Source of the DNA: Rhytidiadelphus loreus
Lineage: Eukaryota; Streptophyta; Bryopsida; Hypnales; Hylocomiaceae
DNA: 64,000 bases
NCBI GenBank assembly: GCA_947034895.1
Contig: OX344765.1
Coordinates: forward strand, 43,901,001-43,965,000
Reading direction: 5' to 3'
Under the pieces are notes generated by a model. That model was not told the origin of the DNA. It worked only from the letters and a program-made list of their open reading frames with translations, and ran no database searches. Shown piece after piece: positions 48,844 through 61,464 of the stretch. Every line of letters starts with the position of its first letter. Positions within the stretch are counted from its first letter, which is position 1. The position numbers and the translations under genes are program-made.

Positions 48844-49617
48844 ATAAAGCGGTGGTTGGAGTGATTTTCACTACTTTTGTAGGAGTATTTGGTAGAGTGC
48901 TATTTGATTTTGATGTTTATGTAAACTAAGCTTTCACATTGTCGTGGAGTGCTATGTCGATTTTAGGTGCATAATATATGTTTTGGTGTTGTATCTTCAA
49001 TATTTATGTAGCAAGTGCAATATGTATACATTATTAATATATTTGCTATTACATTTTACGTATATTTGTGTCTGGAATTCTTGGAATTCTTGGCTTGCTA
49101 ATTCAAATGATGTTTTTGTTAAGGCATTTATTGATCATATGACTCCCATTTTAATGGAAACTGTAACTTTGAACTATTTAATTGAGTGATTATCGAGCTA
49201 AATTGCAACTTGTTTGAACCGCTAATTGTGTCTTCAAATGTCTAATATTATTTTGGAAGAGCCTTTACATCCCATTATAACGAATATAGCGTTTCTTGTT
49301 GTACATGCAGATGACTTATTTCCTTGTTTGTTCTATCATTGGACCACTTCAGTTGGCTTCAGCGATATAGATATAATTAGACAGTAGACTTCAAGTATAT
49401 GATGTATATACAAACTTGTCTTTATTTAGAAAGCGGATATACATGTACATAGCGTGACTGTAGGTTACGCCATGATTTTGGTACTGCCGGTAATAAAAAA
49501 AAAATTATTGTACAAGCATCTTCTATACATGCGAAGTCCTTAGTATTCAAGCAACAAAAAAACAAAGTCTCTGTACATAGCTAGTGAACTTCAATATATC
49601 CAATGCACTACATTCAT
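48844..49617. other. Spacer between DUF7869-type and Myb/SANT genes
   Basis: AT-rich and presumably the shared 3' region of two convergent genes. No further gene and no clear element boundary is visible. Confidence 0.4.
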
Positions 49618-51360
49618 TTAGGTGGAGCCATCTTCACCACTTCCTACTTTCCGAAGTTCGGTGGATGTGTTCAGGTTGGTGCTAGGCTTGGCAAACACGG
49701 GCGTAGGGGTGACTGCACTGCGGAGACACTGTAAGTTGGCACTGAGAACCGTTGACAAATTTGACAAGCAATGGACCACTTCAGCCTGTTTCTCAATTGC
49801 TAGACGTGCATTGTCATTTGCTGTGCGCGCACTGTCATATAGCCTTCTATCCCTTTCACACTGATATTCCATTTGTTCTCCAAAGAAATGCATTTGCATT
49901 TCGATTTTAGACTTCTCCAGGTCTCGGGAAGCATCAGCCATGTCCTTCATTTGTTTGGCCATCGCTTGTCCAGTAGTTAGCGTAGCATCAGCAATGAGCG
50001 AGTGCTCGGAGATGTTCTTCCTTCGAACAGCAGTGGTACCTAGTCGTGCTCGTGGCTCACTGTCGCTGGTCTTAGTGGAGTTCAAAAGATGTGGCGTCAC
50101 TCCAGGAGGCAAGGTGCTTTTCAGGAAGGTCCCTTTCGGAAAGGTTGTCGGTCTACTACCGTCGTTGCTACACTACAACCCCAACGAATGTCTTCCCTTC
50201 ACAAATCCAACAGCACAGATGGGCGACTGAGTAGATTGATTGCTTGCTTCATTAGTTTGTATCGCAGCAACAAGAAGTAGATCATGAAGGAAATCGTCAT
50301 TGTCAAAGGCAGATGGAATCTCCTCCATTGGGATGGTAGGTTGTCTATAGTTGGCATCTTCGCCTGATAAGAGGTCACGTGCATGAGGTGGATTCATGGA
50401 AGGGCGAGAACCATACCAAGAATTGATGTTGTGAAAAACTTCTTCAGGAAACGTCCTTGGAAGACCTTCCGTTTTCCGCTACGTTGTCGTCATATTCCAA
50501 TACGTGAGTGCATTTGTACCACTACGTGGAAGGAAGTCAAAAATTCTTTTATACTCCGAGATGAGCTGATTCCACTTACTCTTGCAAGCTGGACCATCGC
50601 ATATGCAACTAGAGAAACCAGCATGCATAACAGCGTTGTTAATCCAAAGCCACTTCCCAGCGTCAGGTACCATTAGATCACGGGGATCATGAGCATCGTT
50701 TTCATCGTGGAATAATGATCGCTTGGCGTCAATCAAAGCCATGATCTCAGCAACTTGCTAGTTCGGGCTGCGCTCCTTTTGGATTTTTTTCGTTGTGCTC
50801 CCAATTTCCGAACTTCCAGTAGGCCCTCCTACTCTTGGAAGCCCCGTCAGCGCTAGCGATACAGGTCCACGATTCTGCTGTCCGCTGCTTGCCGTGTCTA
50901 CACACATAGAGATTGCATGAGCGGCATACAATTCAGTACAAAAGAAGAATTGTACTGAGAACCCCATCAAATTGTTCTTCTAGAAACCTACAACTGTCTT
51001 CCTCGACGAAGGTATGACAAAGCCCTTGTAATTCTAGCGTGATATTTAGTGATCCACAATTGAAAGTGCATATCTGAGCTAAACATATTACCTACAGGAG
51101 GAGTCTGTAGTTGTGCATCGGAAGACGGAATGGAAGCAATCCTTGTAGGAGCTGCACAGGAAAATCCATGTTCAAGTCAAGCATGCTATTGGTAAACAGA
51201 AACAATAATATGAATCGGAATTTCTCCCGTAAATTTGACTATAATGGAAAGGAAAAAAACGTCGACTGTAGTGAAAGTGAAGCGGGCACGTACCATTTGC
51301 ACACTGAGCATGCTGATGTGAATCAATGCCATAGGATTGGGCGTGAAGATGGTTCTCCAT
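49618..51360 (-). pseudogene. Myb/SANT-like DNA-binding protein of the Harbinger element, three in-frame stops
   Basis: Three exons are inferred: 51,360-51,294, 51,151-51,092 and 50,897-49,618, in consistent phases. The third carries TAG at 50,758, 50,479 and 50,173 with no frameshift. The Myb/SANT (trihelix-like) domain reads KWLWINNAVMHAGF, then CKSKWNQLISEYKRIFDFL and LTYWNM, with the spaced tryptophans of the family. A helical, glutamine-rich C-terminal part follows (AKQMKDMADASRDLEKS, EMQMHFFGEQMEYQ), probably a coiled coil. Harbinger elements normally encode such a protein, which binds the transposase and brings it to the element ends and the nucleus. Its place next to the right terminal repeat, facing inward, mirrors the transposase at the left end. 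Confidence 0.8.
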
Positions 51361-51988
51361 GATTTGCGCTGTCAGCTATCTTATATGAACAGAATTGAAT
51401 TCGTAGAATTTCATAACACAAAGACACAGGAATTGTACAATTCCACTGAACACATGCAGCGCATGCATAGTAAAAGCAACGTCCTAATCTAGATTCCTAT
51501 TGTCCTCCTACAGCGACAGTGCTCTGTACACAATGAGAAACTAATGTGTCTGCAGTGCTATCCTTCACCTTCAATTTCACATTTGTAATGCAAAGGTGCA
51601 CTTCAGAAACCGTCAAAATTTAATTGTTCGATACCCTAAAACACTTCCCGTGCACATTGTCTCCGATGTATAGCCCGTCTTCAGTCTGCAGTTTCCGGCG
51701 GTGATTATTTCTGCGGGCTAAAAGAGGATGGCCACTTAATCGACCTCTCAATGGCCAATTATCTAAAATTGCCTTAACGATGCTAAAATCTACATTTGGC
51801 GAGAATGGCGCTCCTACATTATTACTGACAATAAGTACGATACATAAAAAAATTGATGACTGTGACTTCCAAGAGCATCGTTGTTTGCTTGTGCCACATA
51901 AGCATCCACGTTGGATCGGGAATCACAAAAAAACATCGGTGTGAATGCCCCAGAAGTTCCCTTCCTAATAACGATAACTAATATTGCC
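51361..51988. other. Right subterminal region of the giant element
   Basis: Presumed promoter of the Myb/SANT gene plus subterminal DNA. No gene is seen. The frame at 51,814-51,996 runs into the terminal repeat and is discounted. Confidence 0.45.
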
Positions 51989-52013
51989 CTTATCACCTAG
52001 TGTGAACCAACCA
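51989..52013 (-). repeat. Right terminal inverted repeat of giant element
   Basis: Read on the minus strand it begins TGGTTGGTTCACACTAGGTG and then GATAAG, matching the left end at 20 of 25 positions. TAA (52,014-52,016) follows, and sequence homologous to 8,491 onward resumes at 52,017. Confidence 0.8.
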
Positions 52014-52545
52014 TAAGAGTCTGTTTGCATCTATTTGGTTTTACAACTTTCATACAATGATTAATTAAGCTACAGGTTGTAAAACTTCTTCGTGACGGGC
52101 TATGCTTCTGATCTATGTTTCTATCCTACCTAGTATCGTATATTGTAATGCGTGCCGCAGTGGAATTATCAATTGTCGTTCTTTAAATGAATGGTGACAT
52201 TCATCTGCACGAAGCTGGAAAGTGAAAATTGTAGCACTCGTGTAGATTTGCATTCGAGGTTGTATGTCCTCAAAAGTGCCGTAGAATTTCTCCAATTTTG
52301 TTATCCTTGCTACGGAGGTTTGCGAAAATTGCACTGATAATTAGCATTCGTTAGTGGCACTTTGTTTAGTAATTCGTATGTTTTCTTTTGTTCTTGCACC
52401 GGTGTAATTACACATTGTGCACACATAGCAAGCTGATTGCACCTCGAATAGCTTGAATAAAGATTTAAGCTTCTTTCCAACGTTGACAGTGAAAACTTAA
52501 GGAATTTCCTAAATTTTGTTAGCACGCATTTTTTTGACAAATTGG

Positions 52546-55500
52546 GACCTATATAAAATTATAGATATGTTCCTCTAAATATCCTCCAATGAAGTGAAGA
52601 CAACAAAGCAATAATTGTTTACTAGAAAAAAAAATATTCTATTGAACTCCAAAAAACTTGGATGAAAATTGTACTCACATTTTGTCACTTTTGCAAGTGA
52701 ATATTTTCATATTTATCTTTCAAGAGATGAACTTATTTAGTAATCTTCATAAAAAAATGATATGTTTTGGTGAAAATTTTAAATTATTGCAAATATTCAA
52801 ATAGAAAGTGAAAGAAATTAATTTCATATACACAATTGTTTTAAGAAGTATGGATTTTTGAATTGTTATATATAGGAATTTAAAATATCATAATATTTCC
52901 AAATTTTCTGAGTTCTATATTTGAAAATTCAGTAGAAATTAGTGAGGCTCAAATTCAAAATATATTATTTTTATGGCAAATCTAGATTATGAACAAGAAG
53001 CTATAACTTGTCAAAATACACTCATAAAAATAATACCTTTTGTTATCTTTGTTTGAAGCATCTTCATATATGGAAAAATGATTAAATTTTCAATGAGACA
53101 ATTTTTAACATCACCAAAGCAACTCCCAATGAACCCAACTCCTCCAAAATGAATTGGAAGATAATGTTTTGTCATCTTCACCAATAATTGCTTGAAAGTC
53201 ATCAAAACTCCAAGAATTGATGTTTGTGTCATTCTTTGGTAAATTGTAATACTAGTGTGCCAAGACTATGCACAAAACAAAATTTTAGGTATAATAGATT
53301 TTTATTATTAATACTCAAACATTTGACCTTGTTTTGCACCATGTTTGTGAAAAGCAATAATTTTAGTGAAAAAGTTGAATCTCACTATGTCCCAAGTCCC
53401 ACCAAATTTTCAAAATCTAAGTGATAGAGAGCAAAAGATTGGGATTCATGACTTCACTCTAAGTCCCAAGGTCTACTGCACGAAAAAGTACTAATTGATG
53501 GCAACATCATTTTTGGAAAATTTTGTGCCAAAAGAGTGTGATTTGGAGCTTCAATTGGGTCTTGCAAAAATAAAAACCTAGCTTAGATTCTGAGTTCTAA
53601 CTATTGATTTGTATGGAATATGAAAAGAATAACACTATATCAAGGTTGATTTTATCTAGAATTAGTCCATTGTAGATTTTGATAAGAAAAGTACCTAAAA
53701 TATTTATTTATTTTACTTTTTGACCCACTTATTAACATATATTTGGCATATCATATTATACATGAGAAAACTAAAGATCTAGGATTCACACTTTGGTCTT
53801 TACACTGTGAAGACCCAAATTCCACATAATTATACTATTTTTTATTCACCTTCTACAATCTAAGAGAGTTGAAAACTTGGGATTTAGCATTTTAGCTTTG
53901 AATTAGTGAACTTGGAGAATGGGGATGTAGTCACTTGAAAATTGGCCTTTACAATCTCTAAATGAAAAACATTGTATGCTCAACCTTTTCTAAATGTAGA
54001 AGGTTCCATAATTGATCCCTTTCTGCTCCCACCATCTATATTTTGGCCATAAATGTCCACCCACCTTCATCCAAAAAATCCACAAGGTTCAAGAGCTATT
54101 TGAGGCAATTAATGGGAGTTGAGGATTTTGTGCTTCAAGGGTGTCAATTTAAAGGGAGTCTAAGGAGCATGAATATGTCACATATACAAAAGGACTAGCC
54201 ATTGTCAAAGTCTAGGAGGTCCTAGAAGGTTGTAGAAGGCTATAGAAATTTATGAAATCTTCTCAAGAAGCTTCTTACTTGGATAGAAGTGGCTTAGGCA
54301 ATTTCCAAACTTGTGGAAGTTTTTCAAGTACCTTCTAAGCTTAATGATAAAGCTTAGGATCTTCAAATATATATTGAAATCAAGACTTAGAGGTTCTTTA
54401 GTCTTGACAACTCACTCCAATGTCCTAGTTCATAGCATAGTCAATTTTAACTCTTCATTTGAATCCTTTCTCTCTATACTTCTATTTTTTTGTATGCATC
54501 TTGTGTTTCTAGCAAATTAAAAATTATGTGCCTTCATTGAGATTCTCCTTTAAAGCATTTTTGTTTTTGTTCTAAGTTCATCCGTTTATAGAATAATAGA
54601 ATAGGTATCCTACGCTTTCGACTTGGCATTAAAAATTCATAGAATAGTGTGTGAAGTATCAAAGAATTACTAATTAATAATGGGTTGGTATTTATTTGAG
54701 TCAACTAACATTTTTATCAAAACAAATCATCATTTGGACTACACACCTAATAGAAGCATTAAAGTGTCATTTTTGGTGAACATTGTTACCTTATCTTCAA
54801 AAGATAGGCCCATGACTATGATGCCACATTTAACTACTTTTGGACTATTAAGTGAATTTTGGACAAAACATTCAAAGATCTATAGATAATAACATTCAGA
54901 GATCTATAGATGTTTGTATAGATCTTCAAATGTTTTGTAATGATCTCCCAATGTTTTCTATAGATCTCTTGATGTTTTGCATTATCTCCAAATGACCATT
55001 TTCTTTTCTATTATTAATTATGGACCCTTTGAAAGTCTAGAAGTAGTTAAATGCGACATTATGGATTTAAGCCTCACAAATCTTTATTGTGTTTAGTGTC
55101 ATTTTATATATATGAATGAAATTCTATATATTTATTTTTTAGAGATGAAATCACATGTTTTCTATAAGTCATAAAAAAATTGTAAAAATTTGAGATTACT
55201 ATTAATTGTTTAAAGAAAAAGTGAAGAAAATTTATATCAAATACAAATTATGCTTAAAAAATATATGAAATTCTTACCATATGTAACTGTATATTTTAGT
55301 GTATAACAAAATGGTATCAACCAAAGTTATAATTTCTTTTTAAAATTAGAAAATCAACAACCATGATTAAATCTAAATTGCAAATTGCAATAAAATATTG
55401 TATTTAAAGATCTTTGAATTAAAGTAAACACTACACTCAATAAACTTCATTTCATTAGTTGGCTCAATTTTTTTATTAAATATTATTTTTATGGCTAAAA

Positions 55501-55689
55501 TTTATATCATGAGTATAGAATAAAAAATAGTCAAAATTCACTTCAAGGGTAATCTATGGATTAAATATCTTCTTCTTTTGCTCATTCTTTTGAAAAGTCT
55601 ATAACACAATAGTGAGGAAATATTCAATACTGTTCACTTAAAATGCATTCAAGTAATCCTCCTAAATTTAGATGAAAAATTCTTTGTCC
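52546..55689. other. AT-rich intergenic DNA
   Basis: No gene or known element is recognised. Near 54,860-54,990 a degenerate short repeat built on GATCTATAGATGTTT and GATCTTCAAATGTTT recurs about five times. Frames at 53,011-53,232 and 54,680-54,889 are short and unsupported. Confidence 0.45.
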
Positions 55690-56140
55690 CTAAGGAGATC
55701 ACTTAGAGTGTCCATTAGAAACTACGTGGGTTAAGATTTTAGACCTCCTATATTTTATCTTAAAATTTAAATAAAAGGAAAAGAAAAATATATAGATAGA
55801 TTTTTCTACTTTGAAATTATATATTTTGAATTATTGATATTTTTATTTGTTAATTATAATTAGTTATAAATTTTTGAAGTAAAGAGATACATTGTAGAGC
55901 TGAAAATAACTTTCATACCCTTGTATTATATAAGAAAAAATTGTCTAAAAATTGCCCCAAATAACTCTCTATTGAAAGCTCATTTTTCTTGTATAATGAT
56001 GCAATGGTCATCTAAATGCATTCTCTATAAATATTTGAGTTGGAAAACATGCCATTTCAATACATTTTTCAACCTATTCTAGAAATTATTTCATATGTTG
56101 TTTGAGTTGGAAATTCTCGGCAATAGAAGCCTAGCCATTA
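55690..56140 (+). repeat. Repeat R1, left part, interrupted by a large insertion
   Basis: Matches 14,497-14,970 in order and stops at GCCTAGCCATTA. The missing remainder (ATTAAACAAAGCTC... to TATAGTTTATTA) resumes at about 63,400. CATTA occurs on both sides of the break and may be part of a target duplication of the outer insertion. Confidence 0.7.
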
Positions 56141-56227
56141 GAAGAGATTTCAGGATTTTGAAGGCTGTTTCAGGGCCGTTTCCGGCGCTGTTCCCCTGGC
56201 AGTTAAAGAACGCCGATGTCAGATTTT

Positions 56228-56320
56228 ATTTTTTTTGAAAAAAAAAAAAAAAAAAAAAATTTAAGTTCTTAAAATGAGAAACAAAGTTAAATTTTTTTTT
56301 TTTTTTTTTTTTTTTAAGAT
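56228..56320. repeat. Poly(A)/poly(T) inverted repeat
   Basis: A run of about 24 A followed 35 bases later by a run of about 25 T could fold into a hairpin. Run lengths in assemblies of such tracts are unreliable. Confidence 0.7.
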
Positions 56321-56690
56321 TCCATATCCAAGTATGGGAATCAAGAAGATGTAATTCTCTGATATTTTCATATTATCATTTTTTCATAAAGAAATATGGA
56401 TATTAGAAAAACATATCAAATGCTTGAAATAGCTTAAAATGACTTAGACCTTCAGCATACACACATAAGGTATGTACTGAACACTATGTATAACTGACCA
56501 AAAGAATATTTCTACCAATAGTGCAGACATTTAAATGGCCAGGAAAATCAAAGGACGGAGTTCTGATTAGGTGAACAGCTCATTAAACTAACAGACATAC
56601 CAACAGGGCTGATTGAAAGGATCGATTCCCGTGCCTGCTTAATATGGTGGTCATCAGGGCTTTTTTTTCAACTTTTTGAAATGGATGAAA

Positions 56691-56958
56691 AGGCGACATG
56701 TAATCCTTGGGGAGTGATGAATTGGCGATTTAGGGTTACTGGGTATAGTTTTGAAGTGGCGACATTTGTATTTTTTTTTTAAATGTGCTTGGCGAATTCT
56801 TTATAGTATATTTTTTTCCTTGGGCGAATACATGTGAACAGTAGAAATATTGGTGGCGATGAGATGAATTTCAATGCAGTGAAATGGCGAGGTGGTAGCA
56901 CCGTTTAGTGCTAGGGAGGCGAACTGATGATGTGGTTTCATCTAAACATGGCGACATG
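56691..56958 (+). promoter_or_regulatory. Left subterminal GGCGA cluster of the hAT element
   Basis: Nine GGCGA words, mostly in the form TGGCGA or AGGCGA followed by C, T or A, occur in about 270 bp with spacings of 24-40 bp. hAT transposases are known to bind clustered short subterminal motifs, so these are the likely binding sites. Confidence 0.65.
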
Positions 56959-57647
56959 AAAGAAAATATTGTGAAAGTAAATACTCTGTAAAGCAAGTGT
57001 TGGACTTACAATATTGTAAAGCAAGTATTTGGTTTCTTCACAACACCAAATGATTCACGCCAAAAGATTCTAAATGTTGCATGAACATACTTGACTTACC
57101 TGAAGGTGTGCCACTGATGAACTGGACGATGCGAAGAAATAATGGACCCTGGACCTGCGCCCACCCAAACACCCCTCCGATGCTAAAGTAAGTGAATTGA
57201 CAAACATAAAGAACGAAAATGGACAACATTGTTCACATGTATCAATTCAGTTTCAAGATACTTATGCATCAGTTCAGTTTCAAGATACTTATGCTTTAAG
57301 GTCATTGATCTGCACCCACCCCAAAACCACTCCGATGCCAAAGTTAGTAAGGGAATACAGAAGCGTTGAATTCAAAGAAAACAAATTCATAAACATAGCA
57401 ATGCAAAGCAATATGGAGAATAAGTACACTTGACATTGTAAGTCCCGGTTGATTCAGAAACCGTGGTGAACCACCAGTTGATACAAGATAGGACACACAA
57501 CATGTGGCAAACTACCGCAAGCACATTATAGGTGAAATTCGATCTCACCTACACTGCTGTAACTGCACTAACGATACTGTAGTACCTATGAAGTATGAAC
57601 CTGCCAACTTCACGATTCAAAAGAACTGATCTGAAATCTGCATTCTC

Positions 57648-60600
57648 CTAAACGCTTGCCAAATATCTGCCACGTCCACCTGAAACAAACCATTCGTCAA
57701 ATACGGCTTGGTAAGGAAAATCTTCTAAACTAAAAATACGCTGGGAGTACATGCCGATAACCACTTCGATGTGTTCTTCTAGGTTGTTTCGAAGTTTGGA
57801 CTTCAGGAAGCCCACGGTAGAAAATGTGCGCTCATCCTCCACTGAGCCAATCACATGTACGACCGCCATTTTAGCCAATTTGAGGAACTCCCCGAAGTTC
57901 TGCGTTAGACTGTTGTTGTTGTCAAGCACACGCCACACCTTCGTCAGAGGATTGATGTCATATGGTGGGAGCATCGCAGAACGGGAATTCGACTTCATAC
58001 ATGTTTTGAAGAGGCCCCGCTGAGACATGATAGCGTCACGATCAATGAGTGGTTTCATTAGGATCTTCTTCTCTCCTTCCCCCAAGATTTTCCCGTGGCC
58101 GTATGCATCCATAAGAGTGCGCAGGTGCTTATCGAACATCTCCTCCGCGCTCCCTTGGCACCAGAACTGCGGGTACAAAATCCCGAAAGCGTTCATCACG
58201 TGGTGCTCCGGGAACCTATCGTCAAGCTCCTGGACTAGTGTCCTCGCCGCACCTGTTCATCACAGGAATTCAGAACACCATCGGCCAACAAAGAAAAAAT
58301 GTGACAAAAAATAGCCTATGTATTCAATAGCGGCTTAGTATTCCAAGAACGAGGTATTTCAAATGGATAAGTGAAGTGCTTCACTCACTTGTACATTCTG
58401 TCTTCACTTTGGTTAGCAACGAGGCCCAAACCTCTCGATCCATCGGCGCACCTTTGTGCTCAGCGTGGATTTGCTCTCCATGACAGACGAAGGGCAAAAT
58501 CGCGGAATCGTCATTCAGATCGGTGATCCACTTGATGTGGATCTGCTCGTGACTGCAATCTAACAAGTTGTTAAAACTCCAGAACTCATCAGTGCTGTAA
58601 CATGTGGCATTGTCTTCGTACATTCGATATAGGGATCCTTGGCATATCTTCACTGCCGCCACAAAATCACAAATATAAACATCTCTTTTTTGCGCAAAGT
58701 TTACAATTGTGTCGATGGCCTCCAAGAGCGGCAGCAGGGTACACATACCGAGCAAAGGGTATGGGTCAAGTAACATAATCAAGCAAGCCTACCGCAAGCA
58801 TACACATTACACAATGTTAGTTCTGTTGCCAAAATATTGCCAAAAGATACAGAACCGGAGATGACAACACATTGATCATAGCTTTAGACAAACGAAGACA
58901 AACTAGGAATCATTCAAGAACTTAGAAATCCAGATCTACAATTCACACTACGAAAAGGCTAAACACATGTGTTCTTCCAAGAATTCCAGCGTCGCTAAAG
59001 ATCAATGAAGGTTGAACTAGTATGCAGGAACTCAACATCGAAGCAAAGTGGAGCAAGAAGATACAGGTGTACGTGAAAAAAATCCTAAACCAAGTCCAGC
59101 AAACATGAACCTCATAACAACGTCTACACAAAATAATTTGTTTCATTACCAAAGTCCCAGAAGTATGCACGACTACTAGTGAAAAAAAAAATTACAAACC
59201 AAGTCCAGCAAACATGCTCGAGTCTAGGACAATGCTGGAGGTCGATGATGCAAGCAAAAGTACAGACTTCGTCTACCGATTCGGCAACACTGTCTCAGCA
59301 AAGCAAGAACCAGACCCACAAAACCGATCCTTCATGAAAGTAAGAAGTAAAATGAAATAAATGAAAAAAGTGAATGTAATTACCTCGGCCTTCACGTTTT
59401 CTCCCAAATCGGCAGTCATCTTGTATATGAGTGTACGATACTCTGATAGAAGCCTCCGCAGTGGCTCTATGAGACTCATCCAACGAGTTTGTACATTCCG
59501 CAACATTTTCAAACCCTTCGTTTCTGTCAATTCAGCCAATTGCATGAACTCGGAAAAACGCTTAGGGCTCTTGCAAAAGTATGCATGAGTGATAGTCAGT
59601 AGTTTCTCAATGTCACTGAAGATACCAAGACTTGATAAGGCCTTGAAAGCCAAGTTGCAACGATGCGCAACGCAGTGGACTCCAATCACGAATGGAGCAT
59701 GTTTTTCCTTCACCTGCATGGTAACCCCCGACCTATTCCCTTGCAAAGCTGAAGCACCATCGGCACCAAAACTCAGAAGCTTATGGGCAATGCTCTCGGA
59801 ATCTAACCCCCCTCCACTGCCGACAGCTTCCATAATCAAGGTGGTCAAATTGTATGCATTTGGCGTGCAATCTACACGCCCTAATGACACTAGCAGCGGG
59901 ACTCGGACCCAATCTTTCACAATGTAGACATGAACCGATAAGTAACTACTATTATCAACAGCGGTCACTTCATCTACAGTAACGGCAATGTAGCGAGCAA
60001 CGACAATCAGCCTTTTCATCTCATAGACAACCTGCTTGTACATATAACCAGCCATGATCCATCCAGAGTTATCACACCAATGTGCAGACGGAAGATCTGG
60101 CACATTCAACAATTTGTAGAGATGGACTTTTGACTCGTATTTGACCATGGGACGACCCTCAGTCAACAGCTAGAATAGAGTAGCGAATTGAACCCGTTTT
60201 TTCCGCGCTTCCATTGTCGTGTAGTGGTTGATCTGCTATAGTACCGTTGGCGGAGGTCGTGCGGAATACAATCGCAAGTTCTTTCTGTGTCTACATTGTG
60301 TAGCAACGTACTGCTCCCCGACTTTTACGTGGAATTGTGGCATGTCTTTTTTGGCAACTCGCTTACCGTCATGCTTGAAAAGAGTATCAGACTTCGGCGC
60401 CATGATACAAGGTTTCTTCTCCAGTGCTGTGCACACTTTGCACTTGACCATGTGCAAAATGCCATCTGAGGCCATTATCCCCTCTGCCCAAGGAAACTTT
60501 GCCGCCCACAACGTCTGAAATTTGCGATGTCTGTCATATCTTCTTTGTGTTGCAGATCGCTTCGACTACCCCTTCGAGCGTAATGCTGCACCCTTCGGAG

Positions 60601-61141
60601 GAGGAGACTCAAAATCAGAATCATCGTCGGAGCCTTCCGATTCAATAGGCACCTCCACCAAATCCGCAGCATCGACCGGCTCAGACTCAAAAGACACAGT
60701 GATGATTGGAGACTTGTAGCTCAAGACCCTTGTGTCGCCGGAACCTGAAGAGGAGCCAGGAAAAATATTAGTATCAATAGATACAGAGTGACTCTCCTTT
60801 CGTGAATGTAGCCGACCACTAGACTCCGTGCTTGGATATTCCTCTGCAGAATTTGGCTCTACTCCAGGCACCTCAGGAAGTAGCCCGTCGAACACCAACG
60901 CCAACGGCTGGCCCCCGCTTCCACCACGGCTCGATTCAAAGTAAGACCGCATTGTTTTCTTTGCAGCCTCCGCCTTTCGCAGGTCTATCACTTTGGCCTT
61001 CCGTTTCATCTCCTTCCGTGCAAGTTTCAAAGCCTCCGATGCAGCCTGCTCCGCCTTCTTCTTCGCAGATTTCACAAGGTTAGCAGCTCGCATTGCTTTA
61101 CCCACGACGTCATCCCCCGAACCCTCATCAGCAGAACCCAT
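57648..61141 (-). pseudogene. hAT transposase (DUF4371/ZNF862-like type), three TAG stops
   Basis: Three exons are inferred: 61,141-59,384, 58,788-58,389 and 58,252-57,648, with consistent phases, giving 921 codons. Exon 1 stays in one frame but contains TAG at 60,566, 60,236 and 60,170. ATG 61,141 (MGSADEGSGDD) is preferred to an upstream hydrophobic extension. A lysine/alanine-rich coiled N-terminus is followed by a TTF/BED-like zinc finger region (KCKVCTALEK, FKHDGKR). The nuclease domain has AVTVDEVTAVDNSSYL (first aspartate), FGADGASALQGNRSGV (second) and VHCVAHRCNLAFKAL. The last exon carries the dimerisation region VEDERTFSTVGFLKSKLRN with the expected glutamate area. It would excise the surrounding element; the stops make it inactive as it stands. 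Confidence 0.85.
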
Positions 61142-61464
61142 TGTCCAGAGACCCACAAATGAGAGACAAATGAAAGCAATGATCGCAGACAGAAAGAGAG
61201 ATTGTCGCAATTACAAACATCCCCCAAATACAAATCATGTGAAAAGGAAACATTCGAGGCTTCTATAAATTCAACAACGTTCCTGCAGCAAACATACAGG
61301 CGGCGCTCCTCCATTACAACCACTACCAAGCAATTAATCGCTAAAACATTCAGAAATTGTAAAACATCAGATTGAAAAAATCAAAGAAGCACTCCGTGCA
61401 GCTCCGCTCCGCCTGTTCCTCCTACGCTGGCGCAAAGCATTCATCCCCTCCACTACCGCAACTA

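Larger units (their letters stand above)
30364..52013. mobile_element. Giant PIF/Harbinger-type transposon, 21,650 bp, with cargo genes
   Basis: The ends form an imperfect terminal inverted repeat of about 25 bp (20 matches): left TGGCTGGTGCACACCGGGTG, right in inverse TGGTTGGTTCACACTAGGTG. TAA flanks both sides, and the paralogous segment at 8,461-8,530 runs straight through the site. Inside, from left to right, are a Harbinger transposase relic (+), a composite ParB-like/methylase-like/FCP1-like gene (-), a repeat-rich divergent region, a DUF7869-type gene (+) and a Myb/SANT gene (-). Transposase and Myb/SANT genes are the normal pair of Harbinger elements and lie next to the two ends here, so the middle 16 kb is extra cargo or a nested element whose own ends I cannot see. 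All genes carry disabling changes. Confidence 0.85.
19675..52545 (+). repeat. Segmental duplication copy B (expanded by insertions)
   Basis: This is the partner of 1,030-9,010. Matching parts are 19,675-21,810, 22,250-26,160, 28,440-28,705, 30,328-30,360 and 52,017-52,545. Intervening blocks absent from copy A are 26,161-28,440 (inserted here or deleted in A), 28,706-30,327 (two small elements) and 30,364-52,013 (giant element with its TAA duplication). An 8-kb segment has thus grown to about 33 kb. Confidence 0.85.

Noticed and set aside
31473..61141. Reassignment of TAG to glutamine in this genome
   Set aside because: TGA and TAA also interrupt the same frames, frames such as the Harbinger and hAT transposases appear to end at TAG, and the composite gene also has indels. 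Decay explains all of these more simply.
60566..61210. Upstream methionine (61,210) giving the hAT protein a hydrophobic leader
   Set aside because: A signal-like leader makes no sense for a nuclear transposase. ATG at 61,141 starts a typical charged N-terminus.
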